Positions 33,301 to 42,802 of a DNA stretch of 64,000 nucleotides are shown here, one piece after another. Where the stretch lies: positions 32,838 through 96,837 of IMG/VR virus record IMGVR_UViG_3300008108_000191; one strand, 5' to 3'. Both the position numbers and the translations under genes were made by a program. Source of the DNA: a virus. The notes beneath the pieces were generated by a model. It ran no database searches, was not told the DNA's origin, and was given only the letters and a program-made list of their open reading frames with translations. Each line of letters starts with the position of its first letter. Position 1 is the first letter of the stretch.

Positions 33301-36300
33301 ACAGCACCCTGTGCACCTTGAGCACCAGCAGTTCCTTGAGCACCAGCGGTTCCTTGAGCACCTTCAGCACCAGTAGCACCTGTGGAACCTTGAGCACCTT
33401 CAGCACCAGTAGCACCTGTGGAACCTTGAGCACCAGCAGTTCCTTGAGCACCAGCGGTTCCTTGAGCACCTTCAGCACCAGTAGCACCTGTGGAACCTTG
33501 AGCACCAGCAGTTCCTTGAGCACCAGCGGTTCCTTGAGCACCTTCAGCACCTGTAGATCCTTGAGCACCTTCAGCACCTGTAGATCCTTGAGCACCAGCA
33601 GTTCCTTGAGCACCAGCGGTTCCTTGAGCACCTTCAGCACCCTGAGCACCTTCAGCACCTTGAGCACCTGTGGAACCTTGAGCACCAGCGGTTCCTTGAG
33701 CACCTTCAGCACCCTGAGCACCTTCAGCACCTTCAGCACCTTGAGCACCAGTAGAACCTTGAGCACCAGTGACACCAGTAGAACCTTGAGCACCGGTGGC
33801 ACCTATTGAACCTTGTGCTCCATCAGCACCTTGAGCACCTGTGGCACCTGTGGAACCTTGAGCACCAGTGGCACCTGTGGAACCTTGAGCACCGGTGACA
33901 CCAGTAGAACCTTGAGATCCATCAGCACCTTGAGCACCAGCAGTTCCTTGTGCTCCAGTGGAACCTGTAGATCCTTGTGCTCCAGTGGAACCTGTAGATC
34001 CTTGTGCTCCAGTGGAACCGGTAGAACCTTGTGCACCTGTATCTCCTTTATCACCAGTTCTAGCAAATGTGATAATTACATCAAGGTTATTGGTAAATGA
34101 TGTCGTAATACCAGAAACATAAGAAATAGGAACTGCAAAGTAATTTGTATATTCAGTATGAAGACCTACAATTGAAAATAATCCAAAATATGCAGTATTT
34201 CCTTTTTGTGCAATTGTGAAATGTCCCTTAATATTAGAAGTTGAATCATCAATTGTTTGTAAATAACTTGTAATATCTACATTATTATCATCATCATTAT
34301 GAATATAAAGATAACTTGCTGTTGTTATTCCAACTTGATTTAATCTTAATTTACCTTGTGTTGGATCGCTATCTACTGTTGAACTATCAAATGTGTAATC
34401 AAAAGCAGCACCACCAAAGTTTCCATCAGCACCTTGAGCACCTGTAGAACCTGTAGATCCTTGTGCTCCTGCCGTACCTTGTGCACCAGCAGTTCCTTGA
34501 GATCCTTGTGCTCCTGCTGTACCTTGAGCACCTGTAGAGCCTGTAGATCCTTGTGCTCCATCAGCACCTTGAGCACCTGTGGAACCTGTGGAACCTTGAG
34601 CACCTATAGAACCAGTAGAACCTTGGGCACCAGCATTACCTTGTGCTCCAGTGACACCTGTGGAACCTTGTGCTCCAGTGGCACCTGTGGAACCTTGTGC
34701 TCCATCAGCACCTTGAGCACCTGTGGAACCTGTGGAACCTTGAGCACCTATAGAACCTTGTGCACCGGTAGCACCTGTGGAACCTTGGGCACCAGCATTA
34801 CCTTGTGCTCCAGTGACACCTGTGGAACCTTGAGCACCAGTAGAACCTTGAGCACCAGTGACACCAGTAGAACCTTGAGCACCGGTGGCACCTATTGAAC
34901 CTTGTGCTCCATCAGCACCTTGAGCACCAGATCCAGTGGCGCCTTGAGCACCTTGAGCACCTTCAGCACCAGCGGTTCCTTGAGGACCTTGAGCACCAGC
35001 GGTTCCTTGAGCACCAGCGGTTCCTTGAGCACCAGCGGTTCCTTGAGCACCTTGATCCCCTACAGCACCTTGAGCACCAGCGGTTCCTTGAGCACCTTCA
35101 GCACCAGCGGTTCCTTGAGCACCTTGAGCACCTTCAGCACCAGCGGTTCCTTGAGCACCTTGAGCACCTTCAGCACCAGCGGTTCCTTGAGGACCTTGAG
35201 CACCAGTAGCACCTGTGGAACCTTGAGCACCAGCGGTTCCTTGTGCTCCAGTATCACCCTTATCACCAGTTCTAGCAAAAGTAATAATAACGTCTTCACC
35301 ATTGGAGAATGATGTAGCACTTCCTGAAACGTATGAAGAACTTACATCAAAATATCCAGTGTTCTCTGTTACTGAAGAAATAGTAAACAGAGCAAAGTCT
35401 GAGGCATCAAGTCGGTTTGAAATTCTAAAGTGACCCTTAATAGTAGAGGTAGAGTCATCAATAGTTCTCAAGAACGACTGAATATCAGTTCCATTGTCGT
35501 CAGTATAATCAATATAAAGGTTTAGTGCTCCAGAGAAAGGAGACTCACTAAACTTCAGAGTTCCTGTTCCTGGGTCGCTATCGGTAGTATTTGTAGAAAA
35601 TGTATAGTCGAAGGTAGCACCACCAAAGTTTCCATCAGCACCCTGAACTCCTTGAGCACCAGTAGCACCTGTGGAACCTTGAGCACCTTCAGCACCTTGA
35701 GCACCAGCGGTTCCTTGAGCACCTTGAGCACCTTCAGCACCTTGAGCACCAGCGGTTCCTTGAGCACCTTGAGCACCTGTAGATCCTTGAGCACCTTGAT
35801 CCCCTACAGCACCTTGAGCACCTTCAGCACCTGTAGATCCTTGAGCACCTTGAGCACCTGTAGATCCTTGAGCACCTTGAGCACCTGTAGATCCTTGAGC
35901 ACCTTGAGCACCTGTAGATCCTTGAGCACCTTGAGCACCTTCAGCACCTGTAGTTCCTTGAGCACCAGCGGTTCCTTGAGCACCTTGAGCACCTTGATCC
36001 CCTACAGCACCTTGAGCACCTTCAGCACCTGTAGATCCTTGAGCACCAGCGGTTCCTTGAGCACCAGCGGTTCCTTGAGCACCAGCGGTTCCTTGAGCAC
36101 CAGCGGTTCCTTGAGCACCTTCAGCACCTGTAGATCCTTGAGCACCTTGAGCACCTGTAGATCCTTGAGCACCTTGAGCACCTTGATCCCCTACAGCACC
36201 TTGAGCACCTTCAGCACCTGTAGTTCCTTGAGCACCTTCAGCACCTTGTAAAGCCGCAGTTTCAATTGATTCCCATTTAATTCCAGACCCCGTTGAAATT

Positions 36301-37574
36301 AAAACAGAAGAAGCTGCACCAACATTACCAAAATAATCTTTTAAAGTTGAATTAAATTTAACACTATCAACAAATGTAGAGACACCTGTTATATTAATCC
36401 CGCCATTAGATACACTAATCCCACTATCCGAAGTAATAATACCGGATGAATTAATATTTCTAACAGAAATTAAATCTCTTTCAGTAAATTGGACTGCTCC
36501 AGCAGCAAGTCTAACACCATTAGGAACTTGCGTAGAACCAATACCAACGGCATAGTTTGATAACCAAGCATCAGTTCCAAGTCCAGAAAATTCACCCGCC
36601 TTGAACCACATAATCTTTTTATATGTGGTAGGCGTAGTTTCAATACCAGCAATAAAAAGATTAACTAGTGGAGAACCTTCAGTTGATGCAACAGCAATAC
36701 CACCATGATTTGCAGTATTATCATTAGAAGCATCATTACCAAATGCATCAGTTCTAAAACCAAGAACAATATCTGGATCATAAATTTTTAATTCACTTGT
36801 AAGTAATGTCGCTGTTGTTCCACCAATAGTAATGTTTCCGTTAACATTTAAATTACGATTGACTTGAAGATCTCTTGTAACTTCTATATCCTGTGGTACT
36901 GTGAATTGATTTGGAATACTTAATGTTGGTGTCGAACCTTCACCAGTGCCACCAGTTATGGTAATTTGATTTGCAGTTCCTGTAATATCTCTTACATAAT
37001 CTCCAGTCGTATCGGTTCCCAATCCAACTGAATTTGGTTGAATAGTTGCCGCTAATGAAACATTTCCAGTTCCATCAAAACTGATCGCTGATGCAACAAC
37101 GTCTCCTGTAATTTCAAATGTTCTTGAGTTCTGAAGTGCTGTTGCAATACCCGCAGTAGTTGCATAAGTTGCTATACCTGCTGATGTGGAATATGTAGAA
37201 ATACCCGATACATCAGCATAATCTGCAGTTGCAGCATTGCCACTTATATCAATATCATAAGATCCAGATAATCTAGAGGCATTAATAGTTCCAGTAGTAA
37301 TATTTGCAGCATCAGAAAGATTTGTTGCTGTTGTTGCAGTTCCAGTTAAATTACCTACAAAACCACCTGCTGAAGTGGTTACTCCTGAAACATTAACTTG
37401 CTGAAATTCAGCATTTCTATTTGTTCCTATTCCTAGCGATACAACACTACTACTAGATGTCCATTCTACAGAAGATCCTGTAGAAACTAAAACGGATCCA
37501 GCTACTCCAACCTGATTATTATAATCGTAAACCTTACCACGAAGTCTTTCTGGTTTCTTACCGAAATATGCCAT
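30336..37574 (-). CDS. Giant collagen-like tail fibre with S74 intramolecular chaperone
   Basis: The 2412-residue protein has, in order: an attachment/Mtd-like N-terminal region (1-440, '[13 protein letters not shown]', 'GITTSDSG'-type strands); four collagen-like Gly-X-Y tracts (about 443-650, 775-1048, 1176-1428, 1556-1871) separated by three copies of a ~120-residue beta module ('LRTIDDST', 'GHFRISNRL', '[12 protein letters not shown]'); about 25 tandem 16-residue repeats of type '[17 protein letters not shown]' (1885-2281); and a Peptidase_S74 tail (about 2295-2412) with 'SDCRDK', '[15 protein letters not shown]' and a final coiled coil. S74 domains trimerise the fibre and then cleave before the Ser. 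The protein is a long tail fibre and likely host-range determinant. Confidence 0.9.
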   Translation of the reverse strand: MAYFGKKPERLRGKVYDYNNQVGVAGSVLVSTGSSVEWTSSSSVVSLGIGTNRNAEFQQVNVSGVTTSAGGFVGNLTGTATTATNLSDAANITTGTINASRLSGSYDIDISGNAATADYADVSGISTYSTSAGIATYATTAGIATALQNSRTFEITGDVVASAISFDGTGNVSLAATIQPNSVGLGTDTTGDYVRDITGTANQITITGGTGEGSTPTLSIPNQFTVPQDIEVTRDLQVNRNLNVNGNITIGGTTATLLTSELKIYDPDIVLGFRTDAFGNDASNDNTANHGGIAVASTEGSPLVNLFIAGIETTPTTYKKIMWFKAGEFSGLGTDAWLSNYAVGIGSTQVPNGVRLAAGAVQFTERDLISVRNINSSGIITSDSGISVSNGGINITGVSTFVDSVKFNSTLKDYFGNVGAASSVLISTGSGIKWESIETAALQGAEGAQGTTGAEGAQGAVGDQGAQGAQGSTGAQGAQGSTGAEGAQGTAGAQGTAGAQGTAGAQGTAGAQGSTGAEGAQGAVGDQGAQGAQGTAGAQGTTGAEGAQGAQGSTGAQGAQGSTGAQGAQGSTGAQGAQGSTGAEGAQGAVGDQGAQGSTGAQGAQGTAGAQGAEGAQGAQGTAGAQGAEGAQGSTGATGAQGVQGADGNFGGATFDYTFSTNTTDSDPGTGTLKFSESPFSGALNLYIDYTDDNGTDIQSFLRTIDDSTSTIKGHFRISNRLDASDFALFTISSVTENTGYFDVSSSYVSGSATSFSNGEDVIITFARTGDKGDTGAQGTAGAQGSTGATGAQGPQGTAGAEGAQGAQGTAGAEGAQGAQGTAGAEGAQGTAGAQGAVGDQGAQGTAGAQGTAGAQGTAGAQGPQGTAGAEGAQGAQGATGSGAQGADGAQGSIGATGAQGSTGVTGAQGSTGAQGSTGVTGAQGNAGAQGSTGATGAQGSIGAQGSTGSTGAQGADGAQGSTGATGAQGSTGVTGAQGNAGAQGSTGSIGAQGSTGSTGAQGADGAQGSTGSTGAQGTAGAQGSQGTAGAQGTAGAQGSTGSTGAQGADGNFGGAAFDYTFDSSTVDSDPTQGKLRLNQVGITTASYLYIHNDDDNNVDITSYLQTIDDSTSNIKGHFTIAQKGNTAYFGLFSIVGLHTEYTNYFAVPISYVSGITTSFTNNLDVIITFARTGDKGDTGAQGSTGSTGAQGSTGSTGAQGSTGSTGAQGTAGAQGADGSQGSTGVTGAQGSTGATGAQGSTGATGAQGADGAQGSIGATGAQGSTGVTGAQGSTGAQGAEGAEGAQGAEGAQGTAGAQGSTGAQGAEGAQGAEGAQGTAGAQGTAGAQGSTGAEGAQGSTGAEGAQGTAGAQGTAGAQGSTGATGAEGAQGTAGAQGTAGAQGSTGATGAEGAQGSTGATGAEGAQGTAGAQGTAGAQGAQGAVGAQGADGNFGGATFDYTFSTNITASDPGTGILKLNNATVSSATVLYIDDVDDNSTDIQSFLRTIDDSTSTIKGHFRISNRLNADDFALFTISSVTENTGYFTVSCGYVSGSASSFSDSEDVIITFARTGDKGDVGAQGSTGAQGAQGTAGAEGAQGAQGATGSGAQGAQGSTGAQGSIGAQGATGSGAQGAQGTAGAEGAQGAQGSTGAQGATGSGAQGAQGSTGAQGSIGAQGSTGTQGAQGSTGAQGATGSGAQGAQGTAGAEGAQGAQGPAGEGGSGSGAQGAQGATGAQGLVGAQGSTGAQGAQGSTGAQGSTGAQGATGSGAQGSTGATGAQGSTGAQGATGSGAQGSTGATGAQGSTGATGAQGAQGPAGEGGSGSGAQGAQGAQGAQGSTGAQGSTGTQGAQGSTGAQGSTGAQGATGSGAQGAQGTAGATGAQGAQGPAGGGVGGGGEFILSGSCGTIYSSEAGTGGTGLNNFFAGYCAGQSNTSGSFNFFAGQCAGACNTTGSNNNFIGQGAGACNTTGSFNNFIGQCAGRCNSTGTNNNFFGRFAGFRNTIGNYNNFIGNYAGRYNSTGTNNNFIGFSAGYSNTTGTCNNFIGRCAGFSNTTGSNNNFIGAYTGQSNIGGANNNFFGSNAGRCNTSGTHNFFAGQCAGFSNTSGSYNNFFGRFAGRCNTSGANNNFFGSNAGQSNTIGTCNNFIGRLAGSNNTTGSNNTFIGAYAGFGNTTGSNNNFIGFSAGYCNTGGSFNFFAGRCAGFSNTTGSNNNFIGFSAGQCNTTGAFNNFIGQCAGFRNTSGTFNIFIGAYTGICNTSGCNNTFIGRNAGYCNTTGTNNLFFGQNAGTGSTGLCNVTTESNYIIMGNNSHACALIQVAWTAVSDCRDKCIFGPVPHGRGFLHNITPIEYAFKDRDTDELKDIEGKRRYGFSAQNVLEAEGENPVIVDSNDPEHLKLTSDHMIPVLVNAVKELSEEVDVLKSRLDILENS
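30730..31920 (-). repeat. Tandem 48-bp repeats coding for the fibre beta-helix region
   Basis: About 25 diverged copies of a 48-bp unit encode 16-residue steps (NxxGxxNNFxGxxAGxx). The regularity makes long spurious frames on both strands. Confidence 0.85.
31960..36250 (-). repeat. Four collagen-like GXY repeat tracts in the giant fibre gene
   Basis: Highly repetitive 9- and 18-bp words (plus strand CCTTGAGCACC, CCTGTAGATCCTTG and the like) fill 36250-35640, 35250-34430, 34045-33290 and 32905-31960. The same words occur in the fibre gene at 25070-25890, giving a substrate for recombination. Confidence 0.85.
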
Positions 37575-37585
37575 CTATCTTACCC

Positions 37586-37915
37586 CTAAGTTTGTTCTAG
37601 AATACTCAACATTACATCAATACTGGAAGATATATTGGAAAATACCTGCAATTTATCACCGGTCTCTAAAATGATTTTATTGCCACCATTAAACTCATAA
37701 AGAGATCCATCTGAAAGTTCTAAACTTTTAGCAAGATAAACTGTATCAGAAGCACCTGCCTTGTCTACAAGAACATTAGCATTTATAGGATATTCTACTG
37801 TGTTTACCAAACACAGTCCCACAATTACGGATGTAGTCGCGCCGGGAACAGTGTAAATATCACTTGCAGCAGTTCCTACATTTGCTTTAGTATAACTTTT
37901 AAATAAATTTGCCAT
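37586..37915 (-). CDS. Small fibre-associated structural protein
   Basis: The 109 residues ('KSYTKANVGTAASDIYTVPG', 'SVIVGLCLVNTVEYPINANV', 'LETGDKLQVFSN') form an all-beta pattern seen in small virion proteins beside cyanophage fibres. It lies 11 nt upstream of the giant fibre gene. Exact role unknown. Confidence 0.72.
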   Translation of the reverse strand: MANLFKSYTKANVGTAASDIYTVPGATTSVIVGLCLVNTVEYPINANVLVDKAGASDTVYLAKSLELSDGSLYEFNGGNKIILETGDKLQVFSNISSSIDVMLSILEQT

Positions 37916-37920
37916 TTTTA

Positions 37921-38622
37921 TTATCCTAGTGCGATTGCAAGTGCAAGTGCATCATTACTTGCTGTGGTAAGAACACTAATTCCATCAATTTTAAGATCTG
38001 TCGAACTATTTATATCTCCACCAACATCTAATTTATATGTAGGTACAGTGGAATTTATTCCAACTTCACCACCAATAGATGTGGTAATAACTGTCCCAGC
38101 TGCTCCAACATTTAAAGTCCCTTCAATAGTACCAATACCACTATAGGAAACATTAGTACCAGATAAGTAATCAATAGTACCAGTTGTTACATCTAAAGTG
38201 CTTATGGTTACAATACCAGAAACACTTAACTGGTTGAGAGTACCAACAGATGTAAGTGAAGAATTAACTATACCAGAACCAAGTGTATTTGATGAAAGAA
38301 CATCTGTTCCATTGATTTTAATAGTGCTAGTATTAATTCCTATTCCACTGACTCCACCAATTTTAAGATCCGAAGTGTTTTTATCGAATGTGAAGTTAGA
38401 AGATGCTCCAAGAGTTAAATTATCATTGAAAATAACTTCAGTATTAGATCCAGCAGATGCAGTACCGTACCGATAATCAAGATAATTCCATGATGTGGTT
38501 CCTAAACCAACTTTAATTCTTCCAGTATCTAATTCTAAACCCAACTCACCTTCAGCAAGCACTGGATTGGCATTTGTCCAGTCTGCAGAACTTCCTCTTC
38601 TAATTTGAATTCTAGTTGCCAT
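37921..38622 (-). CDS. Tail fibre protein with Mtd-type N-terminal domain
   Basis: The N-terminus 'RIQIRRGSSADWTNANPVLA' then 'EGELGLELDTGRIKVGLGTT' is the major-tropism-determinant N-terminal domain, which anchors receptor-binding proteins. The remaining 170 residues are beta-rich, Ser/Gly/Ile-rich repeats ('VGINSTVPTYKLDVGGDI'). Probable accessory fibre segment joined to the giant fibre. Confidence 0.8.
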   Translation of the reverse strand: MATRIQIRRGSSADWTNANPVLAEGELGLELDTGRIKVGLGTTSWNYLDYRYGTASAGSNTEVIFNDNLTLGASSNFTFDKNTSDLKIGGVSGIGINTSTIKINGTDVLSSNTLGSGIVNSSLTSVGTLNQLSVSGIVTISTLDVTTGTIDYLSGTNVSYSGIGTIEGTLNVGAAGTVITTSIGGEVGINSTVPTYKLDVGGDINSSTDLKIDGISVLTTASNDALALAIALG

Positions 38623-38627
38623 TTTTT

Positions 38628-39401
38628 TTAAATGCCTCCTCCATTAACATTTTCTATTCCACCATAATTTGATGATGGCGATCCACCATCAAGATTTCCT
38701 TGCAAATCTATAACAACTTCTGTTATATTACCTACAATAAACGCAGAAACACCAGTTCCAACAAAATTAAGAGTCGTACTTGCAGATCCAACTTGTATTC
38801 CTTCATCTTGAATTGCAATACCAGACCCAACAGCAACAATCCCAGTTAGTCCAGATCCATCACCGACAAATGCACTAGCTGTTACTACTCCACTTACATT
38901 TACATCACCAGAAACAGTCAGTTTTGATGTTGGAATTTCAGTTCCTATACCAACATTAGAAAGAGTATGTATTCCTAATACGGTAGATGACCAATAGGAT
39001 TCACTACTTCCACCAGAACCAGCAGAAGGTGTAGTCCAACTAACTCCAATTCCAGTTGAAGTAAGGATTGATCCGGCAGCACCTACAACATTATTACTAT
39101 CATATAATGCACCACGAATTCTTATTCCCCCATCAATGTCCAATCTTTGTGTTGGATTTGTTAATCCAAGACCGACATTACCTGAGGTAAAATAAGTATT
39201 ATATGCAGTGCTGCCAATCCCAACACTCCAAGGATTAACTGCTATTACGGTGACACCTAATCCTGTTGATGTCTGATCCTGCTCAAGATAAAGTTTACCG
39301 TCATATGTGTTAATAGCTAACTCACCAAGAGATAGCTGACTTTCAGTAGGAACTTTACCAGGCGTAGCACTACGCCTAATTATAATCTTAGGATCTGCCA
39401 T
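38628..39401 (-). CDS. Tail fibre proximal protein
   Basis: The 257 residues begin 'IIIRRSATPGKVPTESQLSL' then 'GELAINTYDGKLYLEQ', again an Mtd-N-like anchor, followed by 'NPTQRLDIDGGIRIRGALYD' and 'GSILTSTGIGVSW', a motif repeated in the giant fibre. It ends in a Gly/Asn tail. It is first in the fibre operon, with a late box 47 nt upstream. Confidence 0.8.
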   Translation of the reverse strand: MADPKIIIRRSATPGKVPTESQLSLGELAINTYDGKLYLEQDQTSTGLGVTVIAVNPWSVGIGSTAYNTYFTSGNVGLGLTNPTQRLDIDGGIRIRGALYDSNNVVGAAGSILTSTGIGVSWTTPSAGSGGSSESYWSSTVLGIHTLSNVGIGTEIPTSKLTVSGDVNVSGVVTASAFVGDGSGLTGIVAVGSGIAIQDEGIQVGSASTTLNFVGTGVSAFIVGNITEVVIDLQGNLDGGSPSSNYGGIENVNGGGI

Positions 39402-39447
39402 TACTAGATTCGGTATTTACCTTAATAGCAGTATATACTGCTCCTTA

Positions 39448-39455
39448 TATTTATT
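39448..39455 (-). promoter_or_regulatory. Late promoter box AATAAATA of fibre operon
   Basis: AATAAATA on the minus strand, overlapping the TAA stop (39456-39454) of the HNH gene and 47 nt before the fibre ATG (39401). Confidence 0.55.
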
Positions 39456-39825
39456 AAGAAAAATTATTTCTTCTCGGACGATATTTAAATAGGTTTACTG
39501 GTGGATCTGGTTTCATCCACTCTTCTATTTTATTGATCCTTTCTTCACTATAAAATTCTTGCTGAACATACCACAGTTTCCAATGCTCGTACCCCTTATC
39601 TTGATTACAGGAGTGACAGCAGCAAACTACATTCTTTGTGAAGTCCATTCCACCTTTGGACTGTGGAACAATGTGGTCTATTGTGAGATTTTCTCCTGAT
39701 CCACAATAAGCACATTGATGATTCCATTGCTCTTTTATATGTTTCTTCCACATTCGTTTTGCCTCTCCAGAACTTGTTGTGTATAGATTAAACAAGTATT
39801 CTTTTGGAGAGTGTAGAGGTCCCAT
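39454..39825 (-). CDS. Free-standing HNH endonuclease
   Basis: The 123-residue protein carries a compact HNH: 'HQCAYCGSGENLTIDHIVPQ', 'GGMDFTKNVVCCCHSCNQDK' (CxxC, DH, N, CxxC). It has a late box 21 nt upstream and ends inside the late box of the fibre operon. Likely a mobile homing-type nuclease. Confidence 0.88.
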   Translation of the reverse strand: MGPLHSPKEYLFNLYTTSSGEAKRMWKKHIKEQWNHQCAYCGSGENLTIDHIVPQSKGGMDFTKNVVCCCHSCNQDKGYEHWKLWYVQQEFYSEERINKIEEWMKPDPPVNLFKYRPRRNNFS

Positions 39826-39828
39826 AAA

Positions 39829-39978
39829 TTACTGCGACTTATCTATATTTATTCTCTTACATGCTCCTCGTGCCCATGCCCGTGCCATACTATCTACATG
39901 AGAGCAAAGTTTACCAGACTCACCACAATAAGGACACTTGGAATCCTTTGGGTCATTAGGGTACGAAAACTTTGGCAT
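39829..39978 (-). CDS. Zinc-ribbon micro-protein
   Basis: ATG 39978 opens a 49-residue frame: 'MPKFSYPNDPKDSKCPYCGE' then 'GKLCSHVDSMARAWARGACK'. CPYC plus C..H could bind one zinc. It overlaps the upstream gene by 23 nt and ends 3 nt before the HNH start. It is too short for standard gene calling. Confidence 0.65.
   Translation of the reverse strand: MPKFSYPNDPKDSKCPYCGESGKLCSHVDSMARAWARGACKRINIDKSQ
39846..39853 (-). promoter_or_regulatory. Late promoter box AATAAATA of HNH gene
   Basis: AATAAATA on the minus strand, 21 nt before the HNH ATG, inside the 3' end of the zinc-ribbon micro-gene. Confidence 0.55.
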
Positions 39979-40279
39979 CGCTCTGGTTTAATTGTTTTTG
40001 ATTTTCAACACCAAACGCATCATCAAATTCTTCATATATTTCCTTCCAAGAACCACCAACACCACCATCCATATTGACGACAATCTCATTGGTTGGAAGT
40101 GCCTTTGGAGTTTCAATATCTATTACCTGGTCCATCAGCACCTTGTTTTTTACAATCTCACGATTTGGTCCGTCCAGACTCATCATCATTCTTGCATCTT
40201 CAAAACTACCACAGTCACAAATTTTTTTATGAGTTCTTCTTTCTCTTACTGTAAAGTGCTCGTCATTATACTTTTTCAT
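39956..40279 (-). CDS. Conserved cyanophage protein
   Basis: The 107 residues begin 'YNDEHFTVRERRTHKKICDC' then 'GSFEDARMMMSLDG', a pattern that I recall in many T4-like cyanophages, and end with a helical acidic region. Function unknown. It overlaps the upstream gene by 14 nt. Confidence 0.75.
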   Translation of the reverse strand: MKKYNDEHFTVRERRTHKKICDCGSFEDARMMMSLDGPNREIVKNKVLMDQVIDIETPKALPTNEIVVNMDGGVGGSWKEIYEEFDDAFGVENQKQLNQSDAKVFVP

Positions 40280-40514
40280 TATTAGGTTGCGAAGGAACTA
40301 CTGGACTTCTACTTTTATTTTTAATTACAATGAAGGCATCATTCTGATAGGAAATTGTTCCGTATGGTTTTGACCACTTTGGATTTGCACTTTCGGTTTG
40401 CTTAATACCACTGAAAGCAACTCCACCGATTTCAACAGCAATATCATCATCAGCAGTCCATTTCAATTTTTGAAGAGCACTATTAAGATGTTCTACCCAA
40501 TCAGCACTTCTCAT
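40266..40514 (-). CDS. Hypothetical protein
   Basis: GAGGA lies 7 nt before ATG 40514 (MRSADWVEHL), which sets the start; an upstream ATG at 40547 adds 11 residues. The 82 residues contain 'KWTADDDIAVEIGGVAFSGI'. No family is recognised. Confidence 0.7.
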   Translation of the reverse strand: MRSADWVEHLNSALQKLKWTADDDIAVEIGGVAFSGIKQTESANPKWSKPYGTISYQNDAFIVIKNKSRSPVVPSQPNNEKV

Positions 40515-40570
40515 TACATTTTCCTCAGGTTCAAGGTTTCCGATCATCTGGTTTTTCTAGTCTCTCTTCA

Positions 40571-40825
40571 TTATACTTCTTTTTTGGCGGTCTGTAAAGA
40601 TTTGGCCAAGTATCCCGTATTATCTCTGCGAGTTTGTATGGTGTTTCCGTTGTTATCATTCCAGTGTCTTATTGCGTTTGCTACGATTGCGATATTTGTA
40701 ATCAGGTATGTGATAAAAATAAGGGTGCGTATAATAGCAATAGTATCAGACTCTCTATCGTTTTTACCTGACTTCTCGCCAAGTGCTTTTGCCCACAAAC
40801 GCCAGAGTGTTTTTTGTTTCTTCAT
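40571..40825 (-). CDS. Conserved single-pass membrane protein
   Basis: The 84 residues start 'KQKTLWRLWAKALGEKSGKN' then one membrane helix ('IIRTLIFITYLITNIAIVAN') and a polar tail. It is a widely conserved cyanophage hypothetical. It lies between the psbD terminator and the tail of the fibre region. Confidence 0.8.
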   Translation of the reverse strand: MKKQKTLWRLWAKALGEKSGKNDRESDTIAIIRTLIFITYLITNIAIVANAIRHWNDNNGNTIQTRRDNTGYLAKSLQTAKKEV

Positions 40826-40831
40826 AGAGTT

Positions 40832-40860
40832 AAAAAAAGACCCCTTTGAGGGGGGGTCTT
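40832..40860 (-). terminator. psbD terminator
   Basis: Minus strand GACCCC...GGGGTC hairpin followed by T7, 17 nt after the psbD stop. Confidence 0.8.
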
Positions 40861-40876
40861 GTATTATACGACATAT

Positions 40877-41938
40877 TTAGAGAGCATTCCCTCTTGGGAG
40901 AACCTCATCTGGAAATACAAAATTTTCATGAATCTGATCCACAGGAGCCATCCAAGCACGCAAGCCCTCGTTTAATAATATATTCTTCGTGTAGAAAGTT
41001 TCAAACTCTGGATCTTCTGCCGCTCTAACTTCCTGAGATACAAAATCATAAGCTCTTAGGTTAAGAGCAAGACCAATGATGCCGATAGAAGAAGTCCAAA
41101 GGCCCATAACGGGTACAAAAAGCATAAAGAAATGCAGCCAACGTTTATTAGAAAAAGCAATACCAAAGATCTGGGACCAAAATCTGTTGGCAGTAACCAT
41201 TGAATAAGTTTCTTCTTCTTGGGTAGGCTCAAACGCTTTGAAAGTATTTGATTGATCACTGTCTTCATAAAGTGTGTTCTCAACTGTTGCACCGTGAATA
41301 GCACAGAGTAGTGCTCCTCCTAGTATACCAGCAACTCCCATCATATGGAAGGGGTTTAGCGTCCAATTGTGGAAACCCTGAAGGAACAGAAGGAACCTGA
41401 AGATAGCAGCAACACCAAAGGAAGGTGCGAAGAACCAACTGGATTGACCCAGAGGATACATCAGGAATACGCTGACGAACACAGCAATAGGACCTGAGAA
41501 TGCGATTGCGTTATAAGGTCTGATACCAACCAGGCGAGCAATCTCAAACTGGCGAAGCATGAAACCTATAAGGGCAAAGGCTCCGTGGAGCGCCACAAAA
41601 GTCCAGAGTCCCCCAAGTTGGAACCAACGGACGATATCTCCCTGAGACTCTGGACCCCAAAGTAAAAGAAGAGAATGACCCATAGAATCTGCAGGCGACG
41701 ACACAGCAGCTGTAAGGAAATTAGCGCCCTCAAGGTAACTAGACGCCAACCCGTGGGTGTACCAGCTTGTAACAAACGTCGTGCCAGTAAGCCAGCCACC
41801 AAGGGCAAGATAAGCAGTGGGAAAAAGTAGTAGTCCAGACCAACCCACAAATATGAAGCGATCGCGTTTAAGCCAGTCATCAAGGACATCGAACCAACCT
41901 CTCTGTGAAATGGGCGGTGAAAGAGTTGAAGAAGTCAT
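40877..41938 (-). CDS. psbD: Photosystem II D2 protein
   Basis: The 353-residue protein is full length and clearly D2: '[20 protein letters not shown]', '[20 protein letters not shown]', '[20 protein letters not shown]' (chlorophyll/quinone/iron His), '[20 protein letters not shown]'. It would replace host D2 turned over during infection. A composite sigma70/late promoter (41993-41960) sits just upstream, with GGAGG before the ATG, and a terminator follows, so psbD forms its own transcription unit. Confidence 0.97.
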   Translation of the reverse strand: MTSSTLSPPISQRGWFDVLDDWLKRDRFIFVGWSGLLLFPTAYLALGGWLTGTTFVTSWYTHGLASSYLEGANFLTAAVSSPADSMGHSLLLLWGPESQGDIVRWFQLGGLWTFVALHGAFALIGFMLRQFEIARLVGIRPYNAIAFSGPIAVFVSVFLMYPLGQSSWFFAPSFGVAAIFRFLLFLQGFHNWTLNPFHMMGVAGILGGALLCAIHGATVENTLYEDSDQSNTFKAFEPTQEEETYSMVTANRFWSQIFGIAFSNKRWLHFFMLFVPVMGLWTSSIGIIGLALNLRAYDFVSQEVRAAEDPEFETFYTKNILLNEGLRAWMAPVDQIHENFVFPDEVLPRGNAL

Positions 41939-41959
41939 AACCTCCTGTATCGTTTCTCA

Positions 41960-41993
41960 TATTTATCTTAACATTCCTTAACAAAGAAGTCAA
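41960..41993 (-). promoter_or_regulatory. Composite sigma70/late promoter of psbD
   Basis: TTGACT (41993-41988), 17 nt, TAAGAT (41970-41965) which runs straight into the late box GATAAATA (41967-41960). Confidence 0.7.
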
Positions 41994-42006
41994 TGGGTGT
42001 TTGTGC

Positions 42007-42129
42007 TCATCCCCAATAAATGACGCTAAGAGTGAACGCAACGAAAATAATAACTGTGAATATCATCATACCTACACCTGCCCAGATGACCCAGTTAGGC
42101 ATAGGTTCGTTTTCGGTATTATGAGACAT
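42007..42129 (-). CDS. 40-residue single-pass membrane protein
   Basis: ATG 42129 to TGA 42007 encodes 'PMPNWVIWAGVGMMIFTVII' and ends VIYWG: a short polar N-terminus and one membrane helix. It lies between the GIY-YIG gene and psbD; a role in the thylakoid is possible by context only. It resembles no photosystem subunit that I can name. Confidence 0.6.
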   Translation of the reverse strand: MSHNTENEPMPNWVIWAGVGMMIFTVIIFVAFTLSVIYWG

Positions 42130-42137
42130 TAGTTTTA

Positions 42138-42716
42138 TTACAAACAACTATTAGCATATTCTATGATTTCTTGTATTGGAAGTTCTTTTACAAAATGCTC
42201 TGACCCTCCTATTATACCATCAATCTTTTTTTGATACTGCTTATAAGTATCCAAGATATATCTTTCACACTCAAATACTTTTTTGTGGGACGCTTTCCAT
42301 TCGCCAAGTTCTTTTACAGTTTCAGTAAAGCGATATTTTATTCCGTGAAAAGACCTACCTATTTTATAAGTTCCGTATATGGTTTCAATAAAATATAAGT
42401 AATCTTCTCTATCAGACCATTCCTCCTTAAAACCGAAAAATCCATAACTTTTTGATATACCAACCGTTCCAGCATTCCAAGTTGGTTTCCCAAATGCTGG
42501 ATTATTTTTACCAAGTTTTGATTTTCTTTTGCAACAAAATGCTTCTCCACCTTTTTCATAGGTGAAAATAAAGTTTCTTATACTCATATTTCTCTGTCCT
42601 GTGCAAGGGCATTTAACCACTACATCGGTTGAGCGACGCACAAGTCTTTCAGGAAGGTAGATAAGTTCTAAACCCCGTCTTTCACATTCAGATATTACTA
42701 ATTCGTGGAGGTCCAT
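42138..42716 (-). CDS. GIY-YIG-like homing endonuclease with NUMOD3-type motif
   Basis: The 192-residue protein has 'LGKNNPAFGKPTWNAG' (about 69-84), the NUMOD3 DNA-binding motif of homing nucleases, and about 105-165 'YLYFIETIYGTYKIGRS', 'GIKYRFTETVKE', 'VFECERYILDTYKQY', a GIY-YIG/T5orf172-type core (Y...KIG, R, E). It sits directly 3' of the intron-containing psbA, as a free-standing endonuclease does in phage S-PM2, and may promote spread of the intron or exon. A perfect late box lies 27 nt upstream. Confidence 0.75.
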   Translation of the reverse strand: MDLHELVISECERRGLELIYLPERLVRRSTDVVVKCPCTGQRNMSIRNFIFTYEKGGEAFCCKRKSKLGKNNPAFGKPTWNAGTVGISKSYGFFGFKEEWSDREDYLYFIETIYGTYKIGRSFHGIKYRFTETVKELGEWKASHKKVFECERYILDTYKQYQKKIDGIIGGSEHFVKELPIQEIIEYANSCL

Positions 42717-42742
42717 AAAGGTTGCTCATAACTTTCCAAAAC

Positions 42743-42750
42743 TATTTATA
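42743..42750 (-). promoter_or_regulatory. Late promoter box TATAAATA of GIY-YIG gene
   Basis: TATAAATA immediately after the T run of the psbA terminator and 27 nt before the endonuclease ATG. Confidence 0.65.
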
Positions 42751-42774
42751 AAAAAAGGACCCTTTTGGGGTCCC
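42751..42774 (-). terminator. psbA terminator
   Basis: Minus strand GGACCCC-AAAA-GGGTCC with T6, about 28 nt after the exon-2 stop. Confidence 0.8.
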
Positions 42775-42802
42775 TTAATTATATCATATATTTGGTTTTA
42801 TA

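Noticed and set aside
38007-38014. TATAAATA-like box inside the Mtd-type fibre gene
   Set aside because: It lies inside coding sequence with no gene start at the right distance downstream.
37964-38476. Plus-strand frames opposite the Mtd-type fibre gene
   Set aside because: Shadows of a low-complexity beta-rich coding region.
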